From Mycobacterium sp. ELW1 (lineage in GTDB: Bacteria; Actinomycetota; Actinomycetes; Mycobacteriales; Mycobacteriaceae), in NCBI RefSeq assembly GCF_008329905.1, contig NZ_CP032155.1, positions 2,108,001-2,172,000 on the forward strand: 64,000 bases of DNA, read 5' to 3'. The notes below the pieces were generated by a model. That model made no database searches. It worked only from the letters and a program-made list of their open reading frames with translations, and was not told the DNA's origin. The translations under genes and the position numbers were made by a program. Every line of letters begins with the position of its first letter. The stretch's first letter is position 1. Positions 16,251 through 29,008 of this stretch are shown one piece after another.

Positions 16251-18248
16251 ATGACCGCACCCGACGCCAGCCGCACCGCGGTGTGGCCGGTGCTGTCGAT
16301 GGTGGCCCTGCTGGCCGGCATCACCGCCGCCGGCATCGGTGCGCTGTCGTTGGCCGACGCGCTGACGGCGACCGGGCTGCCCGATCCCGGGTCCGTCACC
16401 ACGCTGGGCCTGCCATTCGTGCAGGCCGCAGGCGAGATCGCGGCCGTTCTGGCGGTGGGCTCGTTCCTGTTCGCGACATTCTTCGTCCCACCGCAGGACA
16501 ACGGAGTTCTCGACGTCGCCGGCTACCGCGCGCTGCGGATCGGGGTCGCCGCATCCGGGGCGTGGGCGGTCTGCGCGGCGCTGATCGTCCCACTGACCGT
16601 TTCGGACGTCTCCGGTCAGCCGTTGCGCGAGCACCTCAACCCGGTGCAGCTGTGGTCGGTGGCGAGCCTGGTCGACACCGCCGGCGCCTGGCGCTGGACG
16701 GCGTTTCTGGCATTGGCTGTCGCCCTCGCAGGCCGGGCGGTGTTGCGTTGGTCGTGGACGCCGTTGCTGCTGGCCGGTTCGCTGATCACGTTGGTGCCGC
16801 TCGGCTTGACCGGACACTCGTCGGCCGGCGGATCCCACGACGTCGGCACCAACAGCCTGATGATCCACCTGCTGGCAGGCGCCCTGTGGGCCGGCGGATT
16901 GCTGGCCCTGCTGGTGCACGCGCTGCGCGGCGGCGAACACGCCGACCTGGCTGCGCGACGGTTCTCCGCGGTGGCGTTCTGGTGCTTCGTGGCGATGGGC
17001 CTGTCCGGGGTGATCAACGCCTTCGTCCGGATTCGGCTCGGCGACTTGTTCTCCACGGACTACGGCTGGCTGGTGGTGGCCAAGATCGTCGCGCTGTGCG
17101 TGCTGGGTGCGATCGGGTGGCGGCAGCGCCGCGGGCCGGTATCCGCGTTGCAGGCCGACCCGCAGGCCCGCGGTGTGCTGATCCGGCTGGCGTCGGTAGA
17201 GGCCCTCATTTTCGGCCTCACATTCGGCATCGCAGTGGGTCTGGGGCGCACCCCGCCGCCGCCCCCGCTGGTGGCCAACCCGTCGCCGGCCGAAGTCGGG
17301 ATCGGCTACGACCTGGCCGGTCCGCCGACCGTCGCGCGGATCCTGCTGGACTGGCGCTTCGACTTGGTCTTCGGCACAGCGGCGCTCGTGTTCGCCGCGG
17401 TGTACCTGGCCGGCGTGATCCGGTTGCGTCGCCGCGGTGACTCGTGGCCACCGGGCCGGACGTTGGCCTGGCTGCTGGGCTGTGCGGCGCTGCTGTTCAC
17501 CACGTCGTCCGGTCTGGGCCGCTACATGCCGGCCATGTTCAGCGTGCACATGACGGCGCACATGCTGCTGTCTATGTTGATCCCAGTCCTGCTGGTGCTG
17601 GGCGCTCCGGTGACGCTGGCGCTGCGGGCGCTGCCCGCGGCGGGCAAGGGCAACCCGCCGGGGCCGCGCGAGTGGCTTCTCGACGGCCTGCACAGCAGGT
17701 GGTCGCGGTTCTTCACCCACCCGGTCGTGGCAACGATCGTGTTCGTCGCGGGGTTCTACGGTCTCTACTTTGGTGGCATCTTCGACGCGGCGGCCGGCCT
17801 GCACGGCGCGCACGTGCTGATGAATCTGCATTTCTTGGTCAGCGGCTACCTCTTCTACTGGGTGGTGATCGGCGTCGACCCCACGCCGCGCCCATTGCCT
17901 GCGGTGGCCAAGATCGCGATGGTGTTCGCCTCGCTGCCGCTACACGCCTTCTTCGGTGTGGTGATGATGGGCATGGATCAGGTGCTGGGGGAGAGCTTCT
18001 ACCGTTCGCTGAAGCTGAGCTGGCATACCAACCTGCTCGCCGATCAGCATCTCGGTGGCGGAATCGCTTGGGCGGCAGGTGAAATCCCGCTTGTGGTGGT
18101 GATGATCGCGCTGTTGATCCAGTGGAGCCGAAGTGACCGGCGCACCGCCAAGCGGCTCGATCGTGCTGCCGAGCGCGACGATGATGCCGATCTGGCCGCC
18201 TACAACGCGATGCTGGCCGAGATGGCGCGCCGGGAGGGAAACCGCTGA
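16251..18248 (+). CDS. CopD/CtaG-type copper and cytochrome oxidase assembly membrane protein
   Basis: A 665-aa polytopic protein with about 15 membrane segments. The N-terminal half resembles CopD (copper resistance; GLTGHSSAGGSHDVGTNSL and LAGALWAGGLLALL). The C-terminal half, from about 380, resembles the caa3-type CtaG family (HMTAHMLLSMLIPVLLVLG, then NLHFLVSGYLFYWVVIGVDP). Conserved His in both halves suggest copper handling. Rv0102 of M. tuberculosis has the same fusion. It starts 15 bp after plsB2, so is probably cotranscribed with it, though the functional link is unclear. Confidence 0.88.
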   Translation: MTAPDASRTAVWPVLSMVALLAGITAAGIGALSLADALTATGLPDPGSVTTLGLPFVQAAGEIAAVLAVGSFLFATFFVPPQDNGVLDVAGYRALRIGVAASGAWAVCAALIVPLTVSDVSGQPLREHLNPVQLWSVASLVDTAGAWRWTAFLALAVALAGRAVLRWSWTPLLLAGSLITLVPLGLTGHSSAGGSHDVGTNSLMIHLLAGALWAGGLLALLVHALRGGEHADLAARRFSAVAFWCFVAMGLSGVINAFVRIRLGDLFSTDYGWLVVAKIVALCVLGAIGWRQRRGPVSALQADPQARGVLIRLASVEALIFGLTFGIAVGLGRTPPPPPLVANPSPAEVGIGYDLAGPPTVARILLDWRFDLVFGTAALVFAAVYLAGVIRLRRRGDSWPPGRTLAWLLGCAALLFTTSSGLGRYMPAMFSVHMTAHMLLSMLIPVLLVLGAPVTLALRALPAAGKGNPPGPREWLLDGLHSRWSRFFTHPVVATIVFVAGFYGLYFGGIFDAAAGLHGAHVLMNLHFLVSGYLFYWVVIGVDPTPRPLPAVAKIAMVFASLPLHAFFGVVMMGMDQVLGESFYRSLKLSWHTNLLADQHLGGGIAWAAGEIPLVVVMIALLIQWSRSDRRTAKRLDRAAERDDDADLAAYNAMLAEMARREGNR

Positions 18249-18276
18249 CGGGCGGGAACTGGTTCGGCGATGGGTG

Positions 18277-18897
18277 TCATGCGTGGGTGTCGGGGAAACC
18301 CAGGCACCGGCAGGCCACTCGAGCCAGATCCCGCGCGGCATCGCCTGTCGGCATTGTGGGCATGACGATGTGGCTAAGTGAAAGCCGCACAACACTTTCG
18401 ACCATCAGCTGAGAATCCGCGGCCGCCAGCGAAGGCCATTGAGCGCTCACCCATCCGCCGAAAACCGCCATGCCACGGTTGATCAACGGATTACCACGCG
18501 TCGTGATGAGAGGTAGCAGGGACAGATCGCCGTGATCCGGCGCGCGGGTCAGGATCGTCTGCAGCAGCGGATTGTCCTGTGCGACATCGAGGATGTAGTT
18601 GCTCGCCTCTTCCACGGCGCTGAAGAGGTCGCCGGGGTGCAGAGCCAGCCGCGCCTGAACACCGTCGAAAAAGATCGACGTCTCGCGCTCGACGAGAGCT
18701 GTGCCCAGGTCGTCTTTGGTGCCGAACTCGGCGTGCAGGCTTTGCCGGCTGATGCCGACCGATTTCGCGATCGAGCCCATCCGCACCGCCGACCAGCCCC
18801 GGTCGAGCACGATCTCGCGGGCGGTGTCCAGCGCAAGCTCTCTGAGTCGGGCGCGACTGAAAGCCCGGGTCTCGGCGCGAAGGTCGACGACAGTCAC
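18277..18897 (-). CDS. TetR-family transcriptional regulator
   Basis: A 206-aa regulator. The N-terminal helix-turn-helix spans about 17-63 (RELALDTAREIVLDRGWSAV, then GSIAKSVGISRQSLHAEFGTKDDL). The rest is an all-helical ligand domain. It is divergent from the DinB-DsbA-EchA cassette, with an inverted repeat between them, and most likely represses that operon and itself. The ligand is unknown, although an aromatic or acyl-CoA effector would fit the neighbouring genes. Confidence 0.88.
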   Translation of the reverse strand: MTVVDLRAETRAFSRARLRELALDTAREIVLDRGWSAVRMGSIAKSVGISRQSLHAEFGTKDDLGTALVERETSIFFDGVQARLALHPGDLFSAVEEASNYILDVAQDNPLLQTILTRAPDHGDLSLLPLITTRGNPLINRGMAVFGGWVSAQWPSLAAADSQLMVESVVRLSLSHIVMPTMPTGDAARDLARVACRCLGFPDTHA

Positions 18898-18947
18898 GGC
18901 TCGAAGTCTATCGTGCGCGACAAAACACGCACATCGTTAACTGCGAT

Positions 18948-18969
18948 TGACAATTTACTGAAAGTGTCA
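18948..18969. promoter_or_regulatory. inverted repeat between TetR gene and divergent operon
   Basis: TGACA (18948-18952) and TGTCA (18965-18969) form inverted arms around a 12-bp AT-rich centre. TTGACA at 18947-18952 could be a -35 box for the plus-strand operon. The position suits a TetR operator. Confidence 0.4.
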
Positions 18970-19047
18970 GACTCTGGCATAGGTCACGCCCCGAGTCGTC
19001 GCGTGTCTGGCCACGGTCCCGTGGCGCCCTTGTCGTGAAGGAGAACC

Positions 19048-19848
19048 GTGTTGACCAAGCCGGAAGCCGGCAGCGTGAGCAGAATCGCCACCGCGCTGGA
19101 GGCCTGTTACACGTCGATCGAGGGCCTGTGCGCTGATCTGAGTGACGCCGACTGGAAGGCGCAGTCGCTGTGCCCGGACTGGGATATGCGCGCCGTCGTT
19201 CAGCACGTCGTCAGTATCGAAGCGGTGATGGCCGGCTGGGTACCGCAGGACGACGCCACCCCGCCGCCGTTCGAGCGGGCGGGGGAGTTTCTGGCTGGGA
19301 CCGACGATCCGGCCACGCTCGCTGAGAAGGTCACCGCGGTCTTCGCCGAGCGCAGGCGGGAGCTGAGTTCGCTGACGGCCGCCGATCTGGATCGGCCGTC
19401 GTGGATGCCCACCGGGCGCGGGACTTACGGCCGGTTTTTGGAGATCCGGGTGTTCGATTTCTGGGTTCACGTGCGCGACATCACGATTCCGCTGGGCCGC
19501 TCCACCGACGACGGCGGTGTCGCGGCGGAGATCGCGCTGGGGCAGGTCGAGAGCTCGATCGGTTACATCGCCGGCAAGAAGGTGGGCGTGCCTGAGGGCA
19601 GCAGCATCGCCTTCCGGCTGACCGGACCGCTGGTGCGGGAGATCAATGTCGCGGTGGATGGTCGGGCCAAGCAGGTTGGGCACCTGACTGATCCGACTGC
19701 GGTGCTGACCACTGACTCGACCACGTTCATCATGCTGGCGTGCGGGCGCATCGATCCGCAGGCCCAGATCGATTCGGGTGCGGTGAGCTGGACCGGTGAC
19801 GCCGAGCTTGGTGAGCGTGCCGCCCGCAACCTGCGGTTCACGATGTGA
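19048..19848 (+). CDS. DinB-like protein of the mycothiol-dependent maleylpyruvate isomerase family
   Basis: A 266-aa protein from GTG 19048 (AAGGAGA 3 bp upstream). Residues about 10-160 fit the MDMPI N-terminal/DinB four-helix fold: [14 protein letters not shown] holds the usual W..R.v..H pattern and FWVHVRD the second His. A C-terminal domain (about 180-266) resembles SCP2-type domains. Family enzymes use mycothiol and a metal as cofactors in thiol transfer or isomerisation. It overlaps the next gene by 4 bp (GTGA). The substrate is unknown. Confidence 0.8.
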   Translation: MLTKPEAGSVSRIATALEACYTSIEGLCADLSDADWKAQSLCPDWDMRAVVQHVVSIEAVMAGWVPQDDATPPPFERAGEFLAGTDDPATLAEKVTAVFAERRRELSSLTAADLDRPSWMPTGRGTYGRFLEIRVFDFWVHVRDITIPLGRSTDDGGVAAEIALGQVESSIGYIAGKKVGVPEGSSIAFRLTGPLVREINVAVDGRAKQVGHLTDPTAVLTTDSTTFIMLACGRIDPQAQIDSGAVSWTGDAELGERAARNLRFTM

Positions 19849-20552
19849 GCGGGCGGCCGGAGTTCGTCGACTTCCATTTCGATGTGATGTGCCCGTACGC
19901 CTACCAGACGTCGCTGTGGATCCGCGAGGTGGCGGATCGGACGGGGCTGGTGGTGAACTGGCGGTTCTTCAGCCTCGAGGAGATCAACCGCAAAGAGGGC
20001 AAGAAACACCCGTGGGAACGGGACTGGTCCTACGGCTGGTCGATGATGCGCATCGGAGCCCTGTTGCGGCGGCAGTCCATGGCGGACGTGGAGGCCTGGT
20101 ATCAGCGTGCCGGCCGTGCCCTGCACGTCGAGGGGCATAAACCGCACGATCCGGCGGTGGCGCGACACCTGTTGGCTGAGTTGGGTTTTGATCCGGGGTT
20201 GGTGGATCAGGCGATCGCCGATCCCACCACCGGCGATGAGGTGCTGACCGACCACAACCGCGTCGTGGCGGCCGACGGCTACGGTGTGCCGACACTGTTC
20301 TTCCCCGACGGCCAGTGCTTGTTCGGCCCGGTGCTGATCGACCCGCCCACCGGGGAGGCGGCCGTGCGACTGTGGGACGCCGTCGTCGCGTGGACGGAAT
20401 TCCCGCACCTCTACGAACTCCAGCGCCCCAAGACACCCGCCGATGAACAGCTGATCGCCGCGACGTTCCGCCCATACCTGGAAGCCCGCGACTGGGTGTC
20501 GATCAACCGGGGCGAGGTCATCAACGTCGGCGATGGGGGAGTGCAGCGATGA
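19845..20552 (+). CDS. DsbA-like thioredoxin-fold oxidoreductase with single active-site Cys
   Basis: A 235-aa DsbA/2-hydroxychromene-2-carboxylate-isomerase-type protein. The active-site region reads [10 protein letters not shown] (residues 14-23), so the second Cys of CxxC is Ala and a monothiol mechanism is likely. [11 protein letters not shown] segment supplies the cis-Pro. It is paralogous to the CPWC protein at 36891-37499 (Rv2466c type, a mycothiol-dependent reductase). It is coupled on both sides: GTGA with the DinB-like gene and ATGA with echA. A mycothiol-linked isomerase or transferase role is inferred. Confidence 0.82.
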   Translation: MSGRPEFVDFHFDVMCPYAYQTSLWIREVADRTGLVVNWRFFSLEEINRKEGKKHPWERDWSYGWSMMRIGALLRRQSMADVEAWYQRAGRALHVEGHKPHDPAVARHLLAELGFDPGLVDQAIADPTTGDEVLTDHNRVVAADGYGVPTLFFPDGQCLFGPVLIDPPTGEAAVRLWDAVVAWTEFPHLYELQRPKTPADEQLIAATFRPYLEARDWVSINRGEVINVGDGGVQR

Positions 20553-21364
20553 CAGGAAGCGGCCTGGCCTACGACAGGCGCGGCGCGGTCGCTGTCGTGA
20601 CGATCGACGATGCGCCCTTCAACCGGATGTCGTTTGCGTTCATGGATTCACTGGAGTCACTCGTCGCCGACATTGCCGCCGACGAGCAGATCCGCTCGGT
20701 CGTCCTCACCGCCGCGGGAGACCAGAACTTCTCGGTGGGCATGAATCTCAAAGAGTTGACCGGCTCCCTGGGTCAGCCGGCCGAGCTCGACGAGATTTTC
20801 GATCAACGGCTACGTGTGCTCTCGGCGATCGAGAACATGGACAAACCCTGGATCGCAACACTCTTCGGCAATTGTCTCGGGGGCGGCCTGGAACTCCCAC
20901 TGGCCTGCCACTTCCGGCTTGCCGCTGACGACGGAGCGAAAATCGGTCTGCCGGAACTGCATCTGGGAACGGTTCCGGCTTGGGGCGGAAGCGCGCGGCT
21001 CGTACGACGCATCGGTCGCGACCGCGCGATCGATCTCATTCTGCGGGCCAAGACCGTCTCGGGCCCGGAGGCGCTGGCCCTGGGTCTGGTCACCGAGGTC
21101 TGGCCCAACGCCGAACTCAAACAGCGGGCCCTGGATCTCGGCGACGAACTCGCGGGGCAACCGAGGAGCGCGGTGGCCGCGATGCTGCGGTGTTTGGTGG
21201 CCAGTGAGGACAAGACCCTCGCCGAATCTCTGCACGACGAGCGAGCCGCCGTCCACGCCACACTGGGCAGCCCTGACATGGTCGAGGGTCTGACGGCTTT
21301 CCTGGAGAAGCGGCAGCCCCGGTTCAATCGGACGCGCGAGACGCAGGCGGATGTCACCGGCTGA
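20549..21364 (+). CDS. enoyl-CoA hydratase/isomerase family
   Basis: A 271-aa crotonase. [13 protein letters not shown] supplies the oxyanion glycine and first catalytic Glu, and [14 protein letters not shown] the second Glu, so hydratase chemistry is plausible. It resembles EchA14 (Rv2486), which sits next to lipQ in M. tuberculosis; here it lies about 12 kb away after the DsbA-like gene. It is the third gene of the TetR-flanked cassette (4-bp ATGA overlap), suggesting degradation of a specific CoA ester. Confidence 0.88.
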   Translation: MTGSGLAYDRRGAVAVVTIDDAPFNRMSFAFMDSLESLVADIAADEQIRSVVLTAAGDQNFSVGMNLKELTGSLGQPAELDEIFDQRLRVLSAIENMDKPWIATLFGNCLGGGLELPLACHFRLAADDGAKIGLPELHLGTVPAWGGSARLVRRIGRDRAIDLILRAKTVSGPEALALGLVTEVWPNAELKQRALDLGDELAGQPRSAVAAMLRCLVASEDKTLAESLHDERAAVHATLGSPDMVEGLTAFLEKRQPRFNRTRETQADVTG

Positions 21365-21369
21365 GGTGG

Positions 21370-21396
21370 TTGTCCACAGTTCGGTGTTCGTCCACA
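21370..21396 (+). promoter_or_regulatory. two DnaA-box-like 9-mers upstream of ssbB
   Basis: TTGTCCACA (21370-21378) equals the mycobacterial DnaA-box consensus. TCGTCCACA (21388-21396) is one base off, in the same orientation 18 bp downstream. They lie about 96 bp before the ssbB ATG. Confidence 0.5.
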
Positions 21397-21491
21397 ACTT
21401 TCGGTGATCGACGGCGGCCTCGTCATCTGGCTGTCGGTGAGCTGCGGCCCACTCAGTGGGCACGGCATCACTCATCGAAAGGACCCAAGCC

Positions 21492-21956
21492 ATGTTCGAA
21501 ACCCATCTGACCGTCGTCGGCCGCATCGTCACCGATCTCCGCCGCCGCGTCGTCGGCGACCAGGAACTGATCAGCTTCCGGGTGGCCAGCAACTCCCGGC
21601 GCCGCACCGGCGACGGCACCTGGGAGCCCGGCAACTCCCTGTTCATCACTGTTAACTGCTGGGGCAAGCTGGTTACCGGCGTCGGCGCCGGCCTGTACAA
21701 GGGCGCCCCGGTGATCGCCGTCGGCGACGTCTTCACCAGCGAGTACGACGACAAAGAAGGCGTCCGGCGGTCATCGCTGGAGATGCGGGCCACGGCGGTC
21801 GGCCCCGACCTGTCGCGGGCGATCATCCGCTTCGAGCAGCCCCAGTCCAAGCCGGCCGAACCGGCTGAACCGGTCGACGCCGAGCCGCTCGCCGGGGAAC
21901 AGTCCGACGCTGCCGACGATGTCGAGGAGACGGCGGATCTGGCCTTCTCGGCGTAG
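21492..21956 (+). CDS. ssbB: single-stranded DNA-binding protein SsbB
   Basis: A 154-aa protein with an N-terminal OB fold (FETHLTVVGRIVTDL, ISFRVASNSRR, SLFITVNCWGKLV) and a disordered acidic tail (from about 115) ending DLAFSA instead of the DDDIPF tip of housekeeping SSB. It corresponds to the second mycobacterial SSB (Rv2478c/SsbB), linked to stress and recombination. Start ATG 21492 is preceded by GAAAGGA. The altered tip suggests it does not recruit the usual SSB partners. DnaA-box-like sites lie upstream. Confidence 0.88.
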   Translation: MFETHLTVVGRIVTDLRRRVVGDQELISFRVASNSRRRTGDGTWEPGNSLFITVNCWGKLVTGVGAGLYKGAPVIAVGDVFTSEYDDKEGVRRSSLEMRATAVGPDLSRAIIRFEQPQSKPAEPAEPVDAEPLAGEQSDAADDVEETADLAFSA

Positions 21957-22069
21957 AGCAGGCGGTGGCCGCGCTGGCCTCGTCCAGCGCGGCCGCGAGG
22001 CCAAGTCGCGGCGCGCCTAGGATGGTCGGCGAGTATTTCACGACAAAAACGGAAGGCACCCCCGCGGCA

Positions 22070-23743
<1,674 letters not shown>

Positions 23744-23796
23744 TGTTGGCGGCTGCGGACCAGCGTCGGTTCGCACGCTGATCAGGAGTCGCAGGT

Positions 23797-26700
23797 ATGA
23801 CGGTTGATCCCAAAGCTGCCGAGTCACTGGGTGAGGCCTACCTCGCCACCTATCGCGGTCCGCACGGCGGGGCCCCCGACGTCGACGCCACCGATACCGG
23901 CCCGCTGGTGGCCGCGGCCAACGAGCAGGCGGTGCCCGCCGAGCTGATCGCCGCGCAGGAACAGCTGGCCGGCGTCCGCTCGGTCGGCGAAACCCTGGTC
24001 GAGGTCTATCCCGGCGACGACCCCCGCGGATTCGGGCCCGCGCTGCAGATCGTCACCGACCAGGCCACCATGCTGCTGGATTCGGTCACGGTGCTGCTGC
24101 ATCGGCTCGGCGTCAGCTACGTCGCGCTGATGAACCCGGTGTTCCGGGTGCGGCGCGGTGCGACCGGCGAGCTGCTCGACGTGCAGCCCTCCTCCACCGA
24201 CGACCTCGAGCCCGGCGGGATCGACGAATCCTGGATCCACGTCCAACTCTCGCCGTCGGTCAACCGCAAGGCCCTGGCCGAGGCGGAGCGGATGCTGCCG
24301 ATGGCAGTGGCCGATGCCCGGCAGGTGGCGCTGGATTCGGTCGCGCTGGCCGGCGCGCTGCACGACCTCGCCCGCGACATCGACGCCGATTCCGGTACCC
24401 GATTCCCCGGGCCCGACCGCAGCGACGTGGCCGCGCTGTTGCGCTGGCTGTCCGACGGCCACTTCATCTTGCTCGGCTGCCAGGACTGCACGGTGCGCGA
24501 CGGGGTCGCCACTGTCGTCGAATCCAGCAGGCTGGGTGTGGCGCGGCTGCGCACCGAGGTCCTTCCGGAGCTCACCAGCCCCGGTGACCTGCTGGTGCTG
24601 GCGCAGGCCACCATGCCCAGCTTCCTGCGCTACGGGGCGTACCCGTACATCGTGGTGATCCGGGAACGTGCTGGTGAGCAGGACATCGAGCACCGATTCG
24701 TCGGGCTGTTCACGGCGGCGGCGATGAGCGCCAACGTCCTTGACATCCCGCTGATTTCACGGCGGGTGCGCGACGTGCTGACAATGTCGCAGAGCGATCC
24801 CAGCCACCCCGGGCAGCTGATGCTCGACATCATCCAGACCATCCCGCGCTCCGAGCTGTTCTCGCTGACCGCCGAGCAGCTGCTCGCGATGGCGACCTCC
24901 GTCGTCGACCTCGGCTCGCGCCGCCGTGCCCTGCTGTTCCTGCGCGCCGCCCAGCTCGGCCACTTCGTATCCGCCCTGGTGTACCTGCCCCGTGACCGCT
25001 ACACCACCGTGGTGCGGCTGGCCATGCAGGACATCCTGGTGCGTGAGTTCGGCGGTCTGAGCATCGACTACACCGCGCGGGTCAGCGAATCACCCTGGGC
25101 GGTAGTTCATTTCACTGTACGGCTGCCGGACAACTCCACACGTGAGTCGATCGACGACAGCGAGCACAATCGCACCCGGGTGCAGGGCCTGCTCACCGAG
25201 GCCCTGCGCACCTGGGGTGACCGGCTGATCGGTTCGGCGCGGACCGGCAAGATCGACCAGGCGATCGCCGAACACTACGCCGAGGCGCTGCCCGAGACAT
25301 TCAAACAGGCCGTCACCTCGACTGAGGCGATCACCGACATCGGCTTCATCGAAGCGCTGCAAGAGGATTCGGTCAAACTGCAGTTCGAGAAGGGCGACGA
25401 GGGCAATGAGGCCTTCCTCACCTGGTACCTGGGCGGATCGACCGCGTCCCTGAGTCACCTGCTGCCGATGCTGCAGTGCATGGGGGTGCTGGTGCTCGAG
25501 GAGCGCCCGTTCACCGTGGTGCGCCCGGACGGGTTGAAAGTCTGGATCTACCAGTTCAAGATCCGGCCGGATGCGTCCATTCCCGATGCCGCCACCCCGG
25601 AGGAGTGGGACGCCACCGCGCAGCGTTTCGCCGACGCCGTCACCGCCATCTGGCAGGGGCGTGCCGAGATCGACCGGTTCAACGAACTGGTGCTGCGCGC
25701 CGGACTGACCTGGCAGCAGGTCGCTGTGCTGCGCGCCTACGCGAAGTACCTACGGCAGTCGGCTTTTCCCTACAGCCAGTCGCACATCGAGTCGGTGCTC
25801 AACGGCAATCCGGGCACCGCGCGGTCACTGGTGACCCTCTTCGAGGCGATTTTCGACCCGGACTCCGCGGACAAGGGCCTGGACGCGCTCGCCGCGGCCG
25901 ACGCGGTTGCCGCCGACATCGATGCCCTGGTCAGCCTCGACACCGACCGGGTGCTGCGGGCGTTCGCGACGATGATCCAAGCAACGCTACGGACCAACTA
26001 CTTCGTCACCAGTCCCGACTCGGCGCATGCCCAGAACGTGCTGTCGTTGAAGCTCGATCCGCAACTGATCGACGAATTGCCGCTGCCCCGACCGAAGTTC
26101 GAGATCTTCGTGTACTCACCTCGGGTCGAGGGTGTGCATCTGCGATTCGGTCACGTGGCACGCGGTGGCCTGCGCTGGTCGGATCGCCGGGAGGACTTCC
26201 GCACCGAGATCCTGGGCCTGGTCAAAGCGCAGGCCGTCAAGAACGCGGTGATCGTGCCGGTCGGCGCCAAGGGCGGATTCGTCGTCAAGAAGCCACCCGC
26301 GCCCCTCGGCGACGCCGCCGCGGACCGGGATGCCTTCCGCCACGAGGGAATTGCCTGCTACCGGCTGTTCATCGCAGGGCTGCTCGATGTCACCGACAAT
26401 GTCGATCGGTCGACCGGACAGGTCATCACCCCGCCCCGGGTGGTCCGCCGCGACGGCGACGACGCATACCTCGTCGTCGCCGCCGACAAAGGCACCGCCA
26501 CCTTCTCCGACATCGCCAACGACGTTGCCCAGTCGTACGGTTTCTGGCTGGGCGACGCGTTCGCCTCCGGCGGTTCGGTCGGCTACGACCACAAAGCCAT
26601 GGGCATCACCGCCAAAGGCGCCTGGGAGTCGGTCAAACGGCACTTCCGGGAAATGGGTGTGGACACCCAGACCCAGGACTTCACCGTCGTCGGGGTGGGC

Positions 26701-28602
26701 GACATGAGCGGCGACGTCTTCGGCAACGGAATGCTGCTGTCACACCACATCCGGCTGATCGCCGCGTTCGACCACCGGCACATTTTCATCGATCCCGACC
26801 CGGATGCGGAGCGGTCGTGGCAGGAGCGGCGTCGGCTGTTCGAGCTGCCCCGGTCGAGCTGGGAGGATTACGACGCCAGCCTGATCAGTGCGGGCGGCGG
26901 TGTGTTCAGCCGCCAGCAGAAGTCGATTCCGGTCAGCCCGCAGATGCGTGCGGCGCTCGGCCTGCAGGGCGACGCCGACGAGGTCACCCCGCCGGTTCTG
27001 ATGAAGGCAATCATGCAAGCCCCGGTGGATCTGTGGTTCAACGGCGGCATCGGCACCTACATCAAGGCCGAGTCCGAAGCCGAAGTCGGTGACCGCGCCA
27101 ATGACACCATCCGGGTGAATGGAAATCAGGTGCGCGCCAAGGTGATCGGTGAGGGTGGCAACCTCGGGGTCACCTCACTGGGCCGGGTCGAGTTCGATCT
27201 GTGCGGTGGTCGCATCAACACCGACGCCATGGACAATTCCGCCGGTGTGGACTGCAGCGACCACGAGGTCAACATCAAGATCCTGGTGGACTCGCTGGTC
27301 ACCGCGGGCAAGGTGAGCGCCGACGAGCGCACCGAGCTGCTGGCCTCGATGACCGACGAGGTGTCGCGGCTGGTCTTGACCGACAACGTCGACCAGAACG
27401 ATCTGATGGGCACGAGCCGGGCCAACGCCGCGACGCTGCTCAACGTGCACGCCCGCCAGATCGTCGAGCTCGAGCAGCGGCGTGGACTCAACCGCGGGCT
27501 GGAGGCGTTGCCGTCGAACAAGGAGATCCGCCGCCGCCAAGAGGTCGGCATCGGGCTGACCTCCCCGGAGTTGGCGACCCTGATGGCCCACGTGAAGCTG
27601 GCCCTCAAGGACGACGTGCTCGCCAGCGAACTGCCCGACCAGGAGGTGTTCGCCGCGCGGCTGCCGCAATACTTCCCGAGCCAGCTGCGTGACCACTTCA
27701 CCACCGAGATCCGCGGCCACCAGCTGCGCCGGGAGATCACCACGACGATGTTGGTCAACAACGTGGTCGACACCGGCGGCATCACCTTCGCCTACCGGGT
27801 CACCGAGGACACCGGTGTGGGATACGTCGACGCGGTCCGCACGTTCGTGGCCACCGACGCGATCTTCGGGATCACCAAGGTCTGGCAGCGCATCCTCGAC
27901 GCGTCGCGCGCCGGGTTGCCGATCAACGTCTCCGACCGGATGACACTGGATCTGCGCCGCCTGCTCGACCGGGCGTCGCGCTGGCTGCTGAACTACCGGC
28001 CGCAGCCGCTGGCGGTCGGTGCCGAGATCAACCGCTTCGCCGCGACGCTGGCCGAGCTGACGCCGCGGATGTCGCAATGGCTGCGCGGTGACGACAAGGC
28101 GATCGTGGCCAAGGAGGCCGGCGAGTTCGAGGCGCACGGCGCTCCGGCCGATCTGGCCTACACGGTGGCCACCGGCCTGTACCAGTACAGCCTGCTCGAC
28201 GTGATCGACATCGCCGACATCGTCGACCGGGATCCTGCCGAGGTCGCCGACACCTACTTCGCCCTGATGGATCATCTGGGCACCGACGGTCTGCTGACCG
28301 CGGTGTCCGGACTCCCTCGCGACGACCGCTGGCACTCGTTGGCGCGCTTGGCCATTCGCGACGACATCTACGGGTCGTTGCGGGCTCTGTGCTTCGACGT
28401 GCTGGCGGTCGGCGAACCCGAGGAGACGGGGGAGGAGAAGATCGCCGAGTGGGAGCACACCAACGGATCGCGGGTCGAGCGGGCACGTCGCACGCTTGCC
28501 GAGATCTACGCCGACGATGAACGTGACCTGGCCACGCTGTCGGTGGCGGCACGCCAGATCCGAAGCATGACCAGGACGAGTGGAACAGGATCAAGTGGTT
28601 AA
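23797..28602 (+). CDS. gdh: NAD-specific glutamate dehydrogenase, large (L_180) type
   Basis: A 1601-aa enzyme that oxidatively deaminates glutamate to 2-oxoglutarate with NAD. Length fits the 180-kDa class (Rv2476c 1624 aa). The N-terminal half carries regulatory ACT-like regions. The catalytic part begins near 787 ([16 protein letters not shown], then [18 protein letters not shown]), with the NAD-binding glycine motif [14 protein letters not shown] near 965. In mycobacteria it is controlled by the FHA protein GarA. AGGAG lies before ATG 23797. The following thioesterase starts inside its 3' end. Confidence 0.96.
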   Translation: MTVDPKAAESLGEAYLATYRGPHGGAPDVDATDTGPLVAAANEQAVPAELIAAQEQLAGVRSVGETLVEVYPGDDPRGFGPALQIVTDQATMLLDSVTVLLHRLGVSYVALMNPVFRVRRGATGELLDVQPSSTDDLEPGGIDESWIHVQLSPSVNRKALAEAERMLPMAVADARQVALDSVALAGALHDLARDIDADSGTRFPGPDRSDVAALLRWLSDGHFILLGCQDCTVRDGVATVVESSRLGVARLRTEVLPELTSPGDLLVLAQATMPSFLRYGAYPYIVVIRERAGEQDIEHRFVGLFTAAAMSANVLDIPLISRRVRDVLTMSQSDPSHPGQLMLDIIQTIPRSELFSLTAEQLLAMATSVVDLGSRRRALLFLRAAQLGHFVSALVYLPRDRYTTVVRLAMQDILVREFGGLSIDYTARVSESPWAVVHFTVRLPDNSTRESIDDSEHNRTRVQGLLTEALRTWGDRLIGSARTGKIDQAIAEHYAEALPETFKQAVTSTEAITDIGFIEALQEDSVKLQFEKGDEGNEAFLTWYLGGSTASLSHLLPMLQCMGVLVLEERPFTVVRPDGLKVWIYQFKIRPDASIPDAATPEEWDATAQRFADAVTAIWQGRAEIDRFNELVLRAGLTWQQVAVLRAYAKYLRQSAFPYSQSHIESVLNGNPGTARSLVTLFEAIFDPDSADKGLDALAAADAVAADIDALVSLDTDRVLRAFATMIQATLRTNYFVTSPDSAHAQNVLSLKLDPQLIDELPLPRPKFEIFVYSPRVEGVHLRFGHVARGGLRWSDRREDFRTEILGLVKAQAVKNAVIVPVGAKGGFVVKKPPAPLGDAAADRDAFRHEGIACYRLFIAGLLDVTDNVDRSTGQVITPPRVVRRDGDDAYLVVAADKGTATFSDIANDVAQSYGFWLGDAFASGGSVGYDHKAMGITAKGAWESVKRHFREMGVDTQTQDFTVVGVGDMSGDVFGNGMLLSHHIRLIAAFDHRHIFIDPDPDAERSWQERRRLFELPRSSWEDYDASLISAGGGVFSRQQKSIPVSPQMRAALGLQGDADEVTPPVLMKAIMQAPVDLWFNGGIGTYIKAESEAEVGDRANDTIRVNGNQVRAKVIGEGGNLGVTSLGRVEFDLCGGRINTDAMDNSAGVDCSDHEVNIKILVDSLVTAGKVSADERTELLASMTDEVSRLVLTDNVDQNDLMGTSRANAATLLNVHARQIVELEQRRGLNRGLEALPSNKEIRRRQEVGIGLTSPELATLMAHVKLALKDDVLASELPDQEVFAARLPQYFPSQLRDHFTTEIRGHQLRREITTTMLVNNVVDTGGITFAYRVTEDTGVGYVDAVRTFVATDAIFGITKVWQRILDASRAGLPINVSDRMTLDLRRLLDRASRWLLNYRPQPLAVGAEINRFAATLAELTPRMSQWLRGDDKAIVAKEAGEFEAHGAPADLAYTVATGLYQYSLLDVIDIADIVDRDPAEVADTYFALMDHLGTDGLLTAVSGLPRDDRWHSLARLAIRDDIYGSLRALCFDVLAVGEPEETGEEKIAEWEHTNGSRVERARRTLAEIYADDERDLATLSVAARQIRSMTRTSGTGSSG

Positions 28603-29008
28603 CGGATTCACCACCGGCGTGCACGTGCGCTGGTCGGACATCGACATGTATCAGCACATCAACCACGCCACGATGGTGACGATCCTGGAAGAGGCCCGGG
28701 TCGACTTCCTGGCCGAGCCGTTCGCCGAGGACATCACCACCATCGGTTTGCTCATCCATGAGGTCCAGGTGCTCTACAAGGGTCAACTGCGGTTGGAAGA
28801 CTCACCGCTGCAGGTGACGATGTGGACCAAGCGACTGCGCGCGGTGGACTTCACCCTCGGCTACGAGGTGCGTTCGCTCAACGCCGCGCCGGACTCGCGG
28901 CCCTCGGTGATCGCCGAGACGCAACTGGCTGCCGTGCACATCAAAGAGCAACGGCTGGTGCGGCTTTCACCCAAGCATCGGGAGTACCTGCAGCGCTGGC
29001 AGCGATGA
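28580..29008 (+). CDS. acyl-CoA thioesterase (4HBT hot-dog fold)
   Basis: A 142-aa single hot-dog domain. [20 protein letters not shown] carries the Asp and the H-x-N pattern of 4-hydroxybenzoyl-CoA-type thioesterases. GTG 28580 overlaps the gdh 3' end by 23 bp; GTG 28595 is an alternative start. It corresponds to Rv2475c. Its ATGA overlap with the next gene suggests cotranslation. Chain-length preference cannot be read from sequence. Confidence 0.88.
   Translation: MEQDQVVNGFTTGVHVRWSDIDMYQHINHATMVTILEEARVDFLAEPFAEDITTIGLLIHEVQVLYKGQLRLEDSPLQVTMWTKRLRAVDFTLGYEVRSLNAAPDSRPSVIAETQLAAVHIKEQRLVRLSPKHREYLQRWQR

Noticed and set aside
14697..17831. Very long open frame antisense to plsB2 and the CtaG-like gene
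   Set aside because: Arg/Gln/His-rich composition without domains, entirely opposite two well-supported genes; a GC-rich shadow.
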